Shown: piece after piece, positions 6,641-15,366 of the stretch
Layout of the letters: each line of letters opens with the position of its first letter
How positions within the stretch are numbered: position 1 is the stretch's first letter
Assembly: GCA_036939755.1 (NCBI GenBank)
Contig: JALLAZ010000444.1
Span: forward strand, 1 to 15,366
Reading direction: 5' to 3'
DNA: 15,366 nt
Source of the DNA: Stephanodiscus triporus
Lineage: Eukaryota > Bacillariophyta > Thalassiosirophyceae > Thalassiosirales > Thalassiosiraceae
Position numbers and translations under genes: made by a program
Notes under the pieces: generated by a model
Seen by the model: the letters and a program-made list of their open reading frames with translations, nothing else
Told to the model about the DNA's origin: nothing
The model's database searches: none

Positions 6641-9352
6641 TTACTCTTCAGCAACAAAGTGATTCTCATCGATCATGCCTAGATTTGAAGATTCAACATT
6701 CTCCTTTTGATGCACATTATCCTCAATCGCAGCGAAAAAAGACTCCATCGGGGGCTGGAACGTCGAGTTGAGAAGCTCGATTTCGAAGGAATCCACTACT
6801 TCAACATTATCATCTCCGTCCCCAGTTTTCTGCACGGTAATGTTACCGCAATTGCAAAGCATCAGGGTCGAGAGGAAGAGGCGGCACACTTCGTAGTCTT
6901 CGCAGTCCTTTGCAACGATTGTCGAGAATCCGACGACGTTGTTTCGACCTCCGCCCGACGACGAATCAATTCTCTTCTCTCCTGTCGCCGTCCTCTTCCT
7001 GACGGCAATGCTGCGTTCCATCTTCTCCAGTATCTGACGGCCGCATCGGTGGATGTCGAATTCTGGACGTTCCTCCTGCACCTCGAGCAAGGGCGCCAGG
7101 CCCGCCTGCCAATATCCAACGCGCTTCGTAAGCTGCGTCTCGGCGGCGTAGATCTCGGCGCTCTTGGCAAATTTCCGCAGGTGGGCTCGGCACAATTCCT
7201 CGAACGTTTTCCGTCCGTCGTTCGCGTAGTCGTCTTCGTAATCGTCGCGACGATCGCCGTCGTCGTTGTCGAATCTGCCACCGCCGCGACCGGCATTGCC
7301 GGCGTGGGCGAAGACATCCCCAATGGCACTGAAGTCGACATTGCTACGATGAATCGACCCGTTCGCTCCGTCATTCGGATCGTCGATGTCGGGCCGACCA
7401 ACGCCATAGTTGTCGTCGTCGCACCCATCGTAGTCGAACCCGCCGCCCCATCCTCCTTGGTAGTCGTCATTTTCGTCATCGTCGAAGTCCGGTACGTCGT
7501 TCCCGACCACCGCCACCCCCCCTCTATCGCCCTCGCCCTCGAGCGGCCGTCGTCGCCTCCCGATGGCCTCTCTGCGCCGCCTCGCATGCGCCCTGGCGAC
7601 GTGCGCAAACTCGTCCCCGAATATCAACGCTCCCGGCCTCGGCAACATCGGCCGTCGATCGCCGGTCGTCGTCGTCCCCGCGCCGTCGCCGCCGACGTCC
7701 CCTCCTATCCCTTGGTGACGCGTCGCCTCGTCGAACGCGACGTCGGCGAGGTACGGACGACGCCGCCATGGATCGCGCGACTCGGCCGCAATCGACGTCC
7801 TCCCCCTCCCGGCCGTCCTCGTCCTAGATCCCGTCACCGCCGACGAGGGACGGTCGTCCTCGTCGATCCCGGGGGGGAGACGGTACGTGATCCCGATCCG
7901 TACCGGCCGCGGCCTGTCGTTCGAGGGCTCGTGGGGGTCGAGCGTCGCCCACGGATCCTTGGGAACGACCGACCCCACCTCCCTCGGCCGTCGTCGTTCG
8001 TCCTCCTCCTCCTCCGTCGTCCGAGGCCGATCCCCGTCCGACGCGTCAATACCCGTTGCGGCGTACACTCCCTCGTCGTGGATGATGCCGTCGTCGTCGT
8101 CGTCCACCTCGAATCCCACCCCGCCGTCGTGGTCGTCGCATACGTTCGACTCGAATGCCGCCCCCCCGCCGTCGTCGTCGTCGCCAAAGTCGCGCGACGC
8201 GTCGTTTCCGGAAGACGACGGACGAGCATTTTCCCCGTCCCCTCCCCGTCCCTCTCCCGCGCCATCGCGCCCCGACGACGACGTCGTCGTCGTCGTCGTC
8301 CGTCCATTGACGACGACGACGCCGACGTCCCGCTCCTCCCCGTTCACGAACAGGGTCGACACCGTCCCCGGAAGGAGGAGAGCGCCGTCCGGACCGACGT
8401 CGCACGTTCCCGCCACCAGTCGCAGGCTCCCCCCGACGACGCCTCGGTCCCCTCCCCCTCCCCCGTCGCCGCCGACGTCGGCGCCGTGCCCGCCGAGTAG
8501 ATTCGCGAGCAGTGCCCTGGTCATGACCGACGGACTCGCGCCGTCGAGGAGACATCGTCGTCGTCGTCGTCGTCCGGCGTCGTCGTCGTCGGGGGGCGTG
8601 GAGTCGTACGGATCATCGGGGCGTGGGGCGGACATCATCCCGCCCAGGGAGAATAGGGCGACGACGTCGTCCCGACCCCCGCCGTTCGTCATTGGAGACG
8701 ACGACGACGACGTATACTTGCCCGCGTCGTCCGCGGTAGGGGGCAGGTCGATGCCGAGCCGTCCGACGGACCTGTCCACGGGCAACACGTCGTCCAACGG
8801 GAGGAAATCCAAGTCCGGATCGTGCACGGCGAACGCCGCGACGTCCGGATCGGTCCCCCCGCCCTCTCCCCATCCCCCCCTCCTCCTCGTCCTCGTCGTC
8901 GTCGTCCCGCCCGGAAAGAGGAGCAGCGCGCACGAGGAGGAATTCCGCGACAGGTCGTCGAGCACGACGTACGCCGCCCGGTGGAGGTATTCCACCTTGC
9001 GTTCATATATGGTGGCGGAGTTCTGTATCTTCATGGCCGCGGTCGCGAAGGCCTGCTGCGTCGTGATCGTCGTCGTCCTGGCGGATGCGGTCCCCCCCCC
9101 CGCCTCGTCGTCGTCGTCGACGTGGTCGTCGTGGCCGCCGTCGACGTCGTCGACGTCATCGATCGATCGGCGGCTCGCGGACCACTCGAGGTATTCACGG
9201 AGGTAGGGGCCGATGTCGATGTCGAAGTTGAGGGCGAGGTCGGGCAGGGGACGGACGTCGTCGACTACGATCGACGACGACGACGACGACGACCCGTGGT
9301 GATCCTCCCCCTCCCACCACGGGGGAACGACCCTCTTGAGCGACGCCGGCAT
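6641..9352 (-). CDS. NCAPH2: Condensin II kleisin subunit CAP-H2
   Basis: 903 aa in one exon, from ATG 9352 to TAA 6643-6641. CAP-H2 is the kleisin that bridges the SMC2-SMC4 heads and recruits CAP-G2 and CAP-D3, compacting mitotic chromosomes in the nucleus. Seen: an N-terminal domain with VRPLPDLALNFDIDIGPYL (33-51; family 'PIRDLxxNWxVDhaxxL'), AAMKIQNSATIYERKVEYLH (105-124) and FLPLDDVLP (183-191); a middle DPWATLDPHE (466-475; family 'DPWxxLDP'); and a C-terminal winged-helix region from about 715 with FEELCRAHLRKFAKSAEIY, RVGYWQAGLAPLLEVQEERP and FDIHRCGRQILEKM, ending near SFEIELLNS (about 855-863). Human CAP-H2 has about 600 residues; the excess here is Asp/Ser/Gly/Arg-rich linker between conserved blocks. 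GC and repeat content drop in the 3' third. It is transcribed away from its partner CAP-G2. Confidence 0.9.
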   Translation of the reverse strand: MPASLKRVVPPWWEGEDHHGSSSSSSSIVVDDVRPLPDLALNFDIDIGPYLREYLEWSASRRSIDDVDDVDGGHDDHVDDDDEAGGGTASARTTTITTQQAFATAAMKIQNSATIYERKVEYLHRAAYVVLDDLSRNSSSCALLLFPGGTTTTRTRRRGGWGEGGGTDPDVAAFAVHDPDLDFLPLDDVLPVDRSVGRLGIDLPPTADDAGKYTSSSSSPMTNGGGRDDVVALFSLGGMMSAPRPDDPYDSTPPDDDDAGRRRRRRCLLDGASPSVMTRALLANLLGGHGADVGGDGGGGGDRGVVGGSLRLVAGTCDVGPDGALLLPGTVSTLFVNGEERDVGVVVVNGRTTTTTTSSSGRDGAGEGRGGDGENARPSSSGNDASRDFGDDDDGGGAAFESNVCDDHDGGVGFEVDDDDDGIIHDEGVYAATGIDASDGDRPRTTEEEEDERRRPREVGSVVPKDPWATLDPHEPSNDRPRPVRIGITYRLPPGIDEDDRPSSAVTGSRTRTAGRGRTSIAAESRDPWRRRPYLADVAFDEATRHQGIGGDVGGDGAGTTTTGDRRPMLPRPGALIFGDEFAHVARAHARRRREAIGRRRRPLEGEGDRGGVAVVGNDVPDFDDDENDDYQGGWGGGFDYDGCDDDNYGVGRPDIDDPNDGANGSIHRSNVDFSAIGDVFAHAGNAGRGGGRFDNDDGDRRDDYEDDYANDGRKTFEELCRAHLRKFAKSAEIYAAETQLTKRVGYWQAGLAPLLEVQEERPEFDIHRCGRQILEKMERSIAVRKRTATGEKRIDSSSGGGRNNVVGFSTIVAKDCEDYEVCRLFLSTLMLCNCGNITVQKTGDGDDNVEVVDSFEIELLNSTFQPPMESFFAAIEDNVHQKENVESSNLGMIDENHFVAEE

Positions 9353-9454
9353 TTTTTTCGGAAGCGAATGAATATAAGTCGATCGTCGAGATCGTCGCGG
9401 GACATGTGCGGCGTCGCGTCGTTCGTTGTCGCGTTCAATAAAATGCTGTCTTTT

Positions 9455-9462
9455 TTTGGCGC
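9455..9462 (+). promoter_or_regulatory. E2F/DP-type site TTTGGCGC, copy 1
   Basis: This is a perfect match to the E2F consensus TTTSSCGC within TTTTTTTGGCGCGCGAC. It lies 102 bp upstream of the CAP-H2 ATG and 229 bp upstream of the CAP-G2 ATG. E2F-DP factors drive S-phase and mitotic genes across eukaryotes, and diatoms encode them. Function here is inferred. Confidence 0.5.
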
Positions 9463-9500
9463 GCGACTTCGTCTTGACCGTTGCTCCTTGCGATTCGTTA

Positions 9501-9508
9501 TTTGGCGC
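9501..9508 (+). promoter_or_regulatory. E2F/DP-type site TTTGGCGC, copy 2
   Basis: This is the same octamer in the same orientation, 46 bp from copy 1, within TTATTTGGCGCTG. I did not notice another TTTGGCGC on either strand elsewhere in the window, although I scanned by eye. The closest, TTGGCGC on the minus strand in CAP-G2 intron 2 (about 12788-12794), lacks the first T. Confidence 0.5.
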
Positions 9509-9691
9509 TGTTCTGCGTGGGAATTCTTCATGTTTTATTATTTACTCTTTGTTTTTGGATGGAAGCCCTTTTTCGGCCGGCCGGCACGCGACGCCCGCCT
9601 CGTTATTCTCTTTACCATACCCACCGCCCCCCCCCCGCCCCATCCACCATCATCGCCCACTACGATACGGCGGGAATCATCATCCTTCCAG

Positions 9692-12600
9692 ATGACGAAA
9701 ATCAAGAAGGCGGCGACGGCGAAGGCGAAGGCGAAGGCGAAGGCGAAGGCGAAGGCGGGAGACGTCGTCACTCACTCGGAACTCTTCGCGGCGATGGAGT
9801 CGTCCGTGCTCTCCTGTCGTCCCCTGGTCGACCTCTTCTATCGCAGCCGTCGCGCCGACGACAACGACGACGACGACTACGACGAGGAGGAGGAGGAGCA
9901 GGGGGATGAGCACGAGCGCGAGGGCCCCGCCACGACGACGAGCGGCAGGCGCGAGGCGATACTCGACGTCGTACGCGACCCGGGATTCGACAGGTCCAGA
10001 TCGAGGAGGCTGTTCGGGGGGATGCTCGCGGCGCTGACGAGGGTCGTCGAGGGGGAGGATTACCTCCCCCCGGACGACGACGATTGCGACGACGATTGCG
10101 ATTGCCGGAAGACGGCGACGGCGACTGCGGAGGAGTCCGCGCGGTTCCTGGGATGCTGCGCCCGCCTCGTGGAGGCCCACCTCGAGGGGTTGATGGGAGG
10201 AGGGCGCGCCGCGCGCGCAGCATGCGGCGGGGACGACGAAGACGTCGTCGAACGACGAAAACGACGATCGTCGCATCGCGGGAAGAAGGTCGATGCGGTC
10301 GACGAGGCCCTCGACGTCGCGCGCGTCCTCCACGACCTCCTATTCCCGCTCCAGCGCGGACGACAGCGGTCGTCGTCGTCGTCGTCCTCGACCGACGACG
10401 CCGTCGCCGTCGTCCCGACGGCGGCGCGGCGCTGGTCGAGACTCGCGTCGCGCGCGCAGTCCGACATCTTCTCCATGTGCGAGGCGTGGTGGCACGGCGA
10501 CTTCGCCTGTCGGGAGATGCTCGTGACACAGCTCGTGCCCCTCCTCCTGGTGAGGTCGCTCGACGTCGACGCGCGTCGTCGGGACGACGTACGTCGTCTT
10601 TGCTCGGTGCGGCGCGCCATCGACCTCCTCGACTTCGACGACGAGAGCATCGAGAGCCTGAGGACGCACCTCCTCAGGACCGTGGGCGATCCGCTCTTCC
10701 TAAAATGTCCGGAGGGACGGAGGTTCGTTGGGCATTTGCTCCTGGTCGACGACGGGGCGTTCGTCGCGGACGTGCACGGCGCGATCAGGGCGCAGATCCC
10801 AGGCGCGAGGAGGGGCGTGCTCGACGCGTACGCCGACATATACTACGGAGCGTGGAGGGCGTCGACGGGGATGACCGCGATCGGGGAGGATCGCGACGGC
10901 CGCCGCGACGCGGAGGAGGAGGAGGGCGCGGCGATGATGATGGGGGAGGTCCAATCCTCCATCGAGGAGAACGCACTCCAGGACCTGATGTACCACGCCA
11001 TGCACGCCTCGTCGTCTTCCACGGCCAAATCGGCCCGGGCAGTCCTGGACAGGTTCCACGTGAATAAAAAGTCGGCCGACGTGGAATCGATGCTCCATCG
11101 GACGTACGGCCCGCTGCTGTGGAGGGGACTGTCGAGCGCGAACGCGAAAGTGCGAGCGAGGGCGTGCGCGGTGTTGGCCGACACGTTCCCGCTTCGCGAT
11201 CCGAGGGCGGGAGAGGACGGCACGGAGGCAGTCGTCTCGAGGAGCGTGGGAGCATTGGTGAAGGCGATGGGGGACGAGGTCCCGCTCGTGCGGGCGGCGG
11301 GAAGCGCGGCCACGGCGAGGATACTCGGCAGTTTCTGGGCGATGATCCCGACGAGTGACATACGGACGCTGCTGAACCGTAAGTACACCGTAAATATCGG
11401 CGTGCGAGTTCCCCTCGCTATTATTTTGTTCCCACGGCCCGTCGAATAACCGTTCGAAATCGTACGCATCCAGAAATCGTCGCTGTACACGCTTCCGACG
11501 CCTCATCGCCCGCCGTCCGTGCCGCCGCCGTGGACGCCGTCGCAATCCTACTCGAAGAAGATCGGACCCACGCAGTCTTCCGTCCGCTTCTGCCTTCGAT
11601 CGGAAATTTGATCCACGACAGGTCCGATAGGGTCCGACTTGCCGTGGTGAACATGCTCCTCTTGGTGAAGAAGATTCGGGGGATGAAGTACTACCACGTT
11701 GTGCCGGCGAATCACCTCCTCGCGCGCTTGGCGGACGAAGGACGGGGTCGCAACGACCCCCGCGGTCCCGTGGCACGCGCACTATCGGATCTGCTCAGCA
11801 ACTCCTTCTTCCCCACCGGGAGCAAGACGACGATGACTGACATCGTCAATCGTACGCTGAGGCTGCTCTCGGACAGCCCTCAGGCTGCGGTCGTGTTTTA
11901 CCGCAATGCGTCATCGTATCTGTCGGTAAATTCGATCTCCAAGCTGATCGCCGCCCTCACGAAATGCCTGTGTTTCTTCGTGATCGAAGAGAAGAGGAAG
12001 AATCGCGAGGACGTGCGCGGGCTGATCCTAGCGATTCCGGAGGTCGAATCGATCCAGTGCAAGGGCGGCCATTCGAGCACGTCCATGATGGCCACGATCG
12101 CCGAGGGAGTGTTCATCCTTTGGGAATCCATCGAGGAGAAGCTCGGGGATTCAGAAAACGAACGCGCGCACGAGACCATGGCTGACGTTTTCTCGGGAAA
12201 TATCCTCACCGAAGTTTACCGTCACTTTGTGTCGAAATTCGATAACGTCGAAATGGGCGACGACGAGGTCGCCGACTGCTCACGTGCCGTCGTTGCCATT
12301 TTGAATTGTGCCGGGAAATTGGAAGGGGTTCAGTGCGAGCAGTTGCGCACTCACATTGTCGATGAACTGCGCAAATCGCATGACATGCCAACGAGGCAGC
12401 GCATGGTGGCAGATCTCAGCCCGAATATTGCCCTATTATGTCGATGGGGCATGATGGAAGAAGTCGTGCAGTGCCTTGCATCATCGATTAGGAACTATTT
12501 TGAAGGCGACGCCGACGAGCCGAACGATAGTTTTACCATGAGGATATCGGGGAATTCCAGACGGCGGACTCGGAGCAGTAAAAATGCCAATGTCGACAAT

Positions 12601-13910
12601 CTTCTGACGCTGGATATTGATGTGTGCTTGGGCATTGTCGGGCATGTTCTGAAAGGATCTCATCCCGCATCAGCGTCCTTGCGTACGTCTATTATGGAGT
12701 CGGAAACTGCATTCGAAGCGATTTCATCCGCCCTGGAAACTGCAAAGTGTGCGGCCGAGCGGATCATGAAGGCACGTACCGTGAGTTGCGCCAACAGTTT
12801 CGTCATTTTTTGTGTTGATCTCTTCTCATACCTCACGTGACTTTCATTTTTGCACTTCAGGCTTTGGATGGAGATTTGAGACTTTCGCGGCATCTGGGCA
12901 TAGCCATCGAGTGCTACGGGAGACTCCTGCTTCACAAAAACTCCATGAATGGCGACGTTCACTCTCTTCAGTTGACCCCCGATCTGAGGTCTTTGATGAT
13001 TTGGGTCACGGACACCGTCGTTCCATCTTTGGTGAAATTGGTTGACCAAGATAACACGCTCAATAATCTTGACGTATCGGGTATCATGAGTGTGGGATCT
13101 CCAATATCTGCTCCGATTTCTGCGGGGCTTCTCAACGATTCGTCTTTCGTTGATGAAAGAAGATCCATTAACGTTCTTGAAGACAAGTCCAAGTCTATCT
13201 CCACCCGAGTGACTGTCATTTGCTGTGCAAGCTCTGTCATCCTCAACTTTGCAGAGTGGCTGTCGATTCGGTTCGTCGGTGATCCCTTTGTCACGGGGCA
13301 AATGTCAGAGATGTGCAAACTCCTAGAGTGTTCGGATATGACGGTCAGAATGGCTCTGTCGCCGTTGCTCTTTCATACTGCAATCATTTGCCTGAACATT
13401 GATGGAGATGCCGCCTTGTTCGAAAAAGTCCTAATCAGTATGAAGAACGTAGAACCAAGCCAAATGGAAGCAGATATCATACATCATTCCATGTCGGCCG
13501 TTCTAGCACAGCGCGATGAGCGTATTTTGAAGGTAGCTATGTGCATGATCATTCGTGTAACTCGCGCCATCGTTTTCGAGACCGAGGAGAATGATGATGC
13601 ATCCATGACAGAGCCACCATTTATTGAAAAAATTGGTGCGTTCATGTGGAAAGTTATCGAGCACGTCTTGAGTGAGAAACGCAGCAGTTTGCTTCTAGCC
13701 CAATGCCTCATTGACGAGCCCAAGGCTGAGGCAGTACGGGAGTCCATATTTAAGGAGTTGGATGGACGATCTCCTAAGACCAATGCATTGAACAAAATAC
13801 TACGAAGATGGGCATCAGAAAATTCATTGAAGAATACTATTAATTCTCAGCATGACGATAAGGAAAACAGCAACGACAATCATATTCATGCTGAATTAAT
13901 AGGTGCTTAG
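9692..13910 (+). CDS. NCAPG2: Condensin II HEAT-repeat subunit CAP-G2
   Basis: Three exons, 9692-11378, 11474-12780 and 12861-13910, encode 1347 aa (human about 1140). CAP-G2 binds the kleisin CAP-H2 and helps condensin II hold DNA during chromosome condensation. The Condensin2nSMC region is clear: LKCPEGRRFVGHLL (about 338-351), a DAYADIYYGAWRAS helix, NALQDLMYHAMH (427-438), RTYGPLLWRGLSSANAKVRA (about 469-488), FPLRDP, and an 'LVRAAGSAATARILGSFWAMIP' region ending exon 1. Exon 2 continues with HEAT-like VRAAAVDAVAILLEE, RPLLPSIGNLIHDRSDRVRL and VVNMLLLVKKIRGMKYYHVV, all in the order seen in animal CAP-G2. The N-terminus is divergent: a Lys-Ala repeat and acidic, Ser and Asp runs. ATG 9692 was chosen as the ATG nearest the first lysine-rich coding stretch; in-frame ATGs lie upstream, so this start is moderately uncertain. 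GC and repeat content fall steadily from exon 1 to exon 3. Confidence 0.9.
9721..9756. repeat. (GAAGGC)6 hexamer repeat near the CAP-G2 N-terminus
   Basis: Six perfect hexamers encode alternating Lys and Ala around residues 11-22, right after the start. The basic stretch could contact DNA or act as a nuclear signal, but this is inference. The repeat is a likely length polymorphism. Confidence 0.9.
11379..11473 (+). other. CAP-G2 intron 1 (phase 1)
   Basis: 95-bp intron with donor GTAAGT at 11379 and acceptor CATCCAG ending 11473. Splicing makes a Gln codon across the joint and switches from frame 2 to frame 1, linking the TLLN end of exon 1 to IVAVHASD of exon 2. Unspliced reading hits a stop at 11447-11449. 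The joined protein matches the continuous CAP-G2 alignment, so the boundary is well supported. Confidence 0.9.
12781..12860 (+). other. CAP-G2 intron 2 (phase 0)
   Basis: 80-bp intron with donor GTGAGT at 12781 and acceptor TGCACTTCAG ending 12860. It lies between codons; exon 3 resumes with ALDGDLRLSRHLGIAIECYG. Unspliced reading stops at TGA 12838-12840. Confidence 0.88.
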
Positions 13911-14155
13911 GCTCGTATTGTAATTACAGATGTTTCGTCGGTTATTTTCAGTCATACAGTTAGTTTTTCACAATCCATCAATCTCTGTTAATTATACGAC
14001 CCAAGTAGTATCATCAATTCGTATGAAAAGGCCTGCCATTGCTCAAACAATTAAAACTAGTATGATCATTCGCCCCCCTGCTTTGTTGGTTGCCATATTC
14101 CTGGTCAGAATATCGTAGAGAGAAGAACATAAAACATCAACTGTGTATCTTTAAT

Positions 14156-15151
14156 TTAGACTTGGGCCAGCCTCAAACCAGCCTTGACTGCAAGTAAATC
14201 ATCTTTGCTCCCAATGCACCTATCGCAAAACCGATAATAGGGCATCTTCATCATGATTTTTATTACTTCTTGTTTCACTTTCTCTGGACTGTTCCAAATA
14301 CATTCCGCTGTTTTGTTACGTGGCCGATTGAATTCAGAGTGAACATATTGACCACGAACCCTCCGCGGCTGTAGAAATTGTCCAATATAATTCAAGTAGG
14401 GTTCAATGGGGATTGGATTGAAACACTTAAGTGTTACATTTGCATGCAAGTTCAGAGAGTCGCTGAAGCGATCAGCAAAAAGCATGCATGCATTGACCTC
14501 TTCAGTAAGACTGGTACCCGTACAGTTGAAGTTGCGCGTTTTCATATTGCACTGCGATAGTAGATGATCAATTGGATCTCTGCATGGTAGGTGTAGCTCC
14601 AGTGGCCATTCTGCTGTCTTGGCAACCGTGTGCCATGCACTTGCTTGTCTCTCAAATGAGATCCAGTCACAATCATGGTAGCCGATTTCGTCCATCACCG
14701 TACTGTGAACTCTCCCTCGATTATATTTACGATACGATTTTGATATCAAATCTTTTGTCTTCAAAGTTTGCGACCAATGCCAATCATCAGCTTTTTTCAT
14801 GACCTTTCCTACCCGTTGGTTGAATGCGATGGCGTCGTAACTGTACCCCTTATGACCACACACACGCTCAAACCTTTGGGCAAGTTCGCCATTGATTTCA
14901 CTTCCAGCAGTCTTGGCCATGTGAATGTGCCCAAAAATCACAGGTGGGAAAGTGAAACCTGCTGTGGTGACAAAATCAAGTTTGATTGGTGTGCCTCCCT
15001 TGGTTAAATTATTAAGAAGGTCAGAAGGCAAAGTCCCATCTTGCATGGCTTTGTGAAAATTGATGAGTTGATTCACTACAGAGTAGGCGATGAAGCATAA
15101 CAGGACTGCCTTGGTCATCCAGCTTTGTCGAAAATGCTTGTTGGAGTCCAT
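14156..15151 (-). CDS. Type II membrane sulfotransferase-like protein
   Basis: 331 aa from ATG 15151, the first ATG in this frame; the open frame upstream of it, to 15331, contains no ATG. A short basic N-terminus is followed by a membrane helix AVLLCFIAYSVVNQLI (15-30), then a lumenal domain: Golgi type II topology. FGHIHMAKTAGSEING (73-88) resembles the 5'-phosphosulfate loop of PAPS-dependent sulfotransferases, with Lys 80 as the likely phosphate contact. LPCRDPIDHLLSQCN (188-202) resembles the 3'-phosphate-binding 'RDPxxRxxS' motif, with Arg 191 and Ser 199. Four N-glycosylation sequons (NLT, NCT, NVT, NKT) and several Cys fit a lumenal domain. Large families of such proteins occur in diatoms; they are thought to sulfate glycans, but the substrate here is unknown. 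It is convergent with CAP-G2 across a 245-bp gap that shows only weak ATTAAA-like signals. Activity is inferred, not shown. Confidence 0.65.
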   Translation of the reverse strand: MDSNKHFRQSWMTKAVLLCFIAYSVVNQLINFHKAMQDGTLPSDLLNNLTKGGTPIKLDFVTTAGFTFPPVIFGHIHMAKTAGSEINGELAQRFERVCGHKGYSYDAIAFNQRVGKVMKKADDWHWSQTLKTKDLISKSYRKYNRGRVHSTVMDEIGYHDCDWISFERQASAWHTVAKTAEWPLELHLPCRDPIDHLLSQCNMKTRNFNCTGTSLTEEVNACMLFADRFSDSLNLHANVTLKCFNPIPIEPYLNYIGQFLQPRRVRGQYVHSEFNRPRNKTAECIWNSPEKVKQEVIKIMMKMPYYRFCDRCIGSKDDLLAVKAGLRLAQV

Positions 15152-15366
15152 ACCATAATAATATTCTGCTGCTTTAGTATGTCCGATATCAAAAATGACA
15201 TGAGAAGATGGATGCCCCGACCGGCCCGCGCCTGCGAGGCCAATCCGAGGACGACCAACGATTATTGAAAAGGGGGCGGGGGTTTTGTGCCCCCCAAATA
15301 TTTTGTCCCGCGACGGCGCAAACCGGGGCACCTGGAAATTTGAAATTTCGTTATCTCACTTGGTTC
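15152..15366. promoter_or_regulatory. Upstream region of the sulfotransferase-like gene
   Basis: This is 215 bp to the window edge. It has a G-run/C-run segment (about 15270-15297) and GC-rich patches around 15216-15250 and 15307-15330, in contrast to the AT-richer gene. It is open in the sulfotransferase frame but without an ATG, so it is probably 5' UTR and promoter. I see no TATA box or known motif. Confidence 0.35.

Larger units (their letters stand above)
9353..9691. promoter_or_regulatory. Shared divergent promoter of CAP-H2 and CAP-G2
   Basis: The 339 bp between two start codons is less GC-rich than the genes on either side, with T-rich tracts around 9451-9457 and 9531-9556 and a C-run near 9628-9638. 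It contains two identical TTTGGCGC octamers (separate entries). In-frame codons upstream of the CAP-G2 ATG are open but look non-coding (proline and phenylalanine stretches with no homology). Exact transcription starts cannot be read from sequence. Confidence 0.65.

Noticed and set aside
6707..8500. 597-codon plus-strand open frame antisense to CAP-H2
   Set aside because: It is the mirror of a GAC/GTC-rich coding strand: it reads mostly as Val, Arg and Pro runs, has no recognisable domain, and the opposite strand encodes clear CAP-H2 blocks.
8822..9691. In-frame upstream extension of CAP-G2 over the promoter and CAP-H2 start
   Set aside because: The frame is open by chance. The extension overlaps the CAP-H2 coding strand, shows no CAP-G2 similarity, and crosses T-rich and C-rich promoter sequence.
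9721..9756. Hexamer repeat as a possible CRISPR-like or regulatory array
   Set aside because: There are no spacers. It is a plain coding microsatellite encoding Lys-Ala.
10084..11782. Long open frames on both strands overlapping CAP-G2 exon 1 and intron 1
   Set aside because: They are Arg-rich and low complexity, as expected from the skewed codon use. The CAP-G2 frame carries the conserved HEAT region.
15152..15331. 60-residue N-terminal extension of the sulfotransferase-like protein
   Set aside because: Its first codon is GTG and the extension contains no ATG. The ATG at 15151 gives a typical type II membrane N-terminus.

Overview
The window looks like nuclear DNA of a unicellular alga, most likely a diatom or another stramenopile. 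The signs are spliced protein genes with short GT-AG introns (80, 95 and 152 bp where the reading frame lets me place them), eukaryote-only genes (two condensin II subunits, a Golgi-type sulfotransferase), a signal-peptide-like stretch ending in the A-F junction typical of diatom plastid pre-sequences, and exons very rich in GAC/GTC codons that encode Asp and Ser runs. I cannot name the species. I saw no tRNA, rRNA, CRISPR array or transposon.

Layout from left to right. (1) 156-571 (+): a broken gene resembling secreted phospholipase A2, split over three frames. (2) 995-3231 (-): a two-exon metallophosphoesterase of the acid-sphingomyelinase-like / endopolyphosphatase (PPN1) group with a C-terminal membrane anchor. 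(3) 3232-3447: a 216-bp divergent promoter. (4) 3448-5259 (+): a family-25-like glycosyltransferase. (5) about 5362-6411 (+): a class I methyltransferase of the METTL20/METTL21 type, in the same frame as the glycosyltransferase and separated from it by one TGA that lies inside a good splice donor. (6) 6641-9352 (-): condensin II subunit CAP-H2. (7) 9353-9691: a 339-bp divergent promoter with two TTTGGCGC (E2F-type) sites. (8) 9692-13910 (+): condensin II subunit CAP-G2 in three exons. (9) 14156-15151 (-): a type II membrane sulfotransferase-like protein.

The central result is that two subunits of one complex, condensin II, sit head to head across a short shared promoter carrying paired E2F-like sites. 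This suggests coordinated, cell-cycle-linked expression of the kleisin (CAP-H2) and the HEAT-repeat subunit (CAP-G2) that binds it.

Composition is strongly patterned. Two GC-rich, trinucleotide-repeat-rich islands (roughly 1.1-4.9 kb and 7.0-12 kb) are each centred on a divergent promoter. In all four genes read from these promoters, GC content and repeat content fall towards the 3' end. The methyltransferase and sulfotransferase genes have ordinary composition. Most long overlapping open frames inside the islands are by-products of this codon bias.
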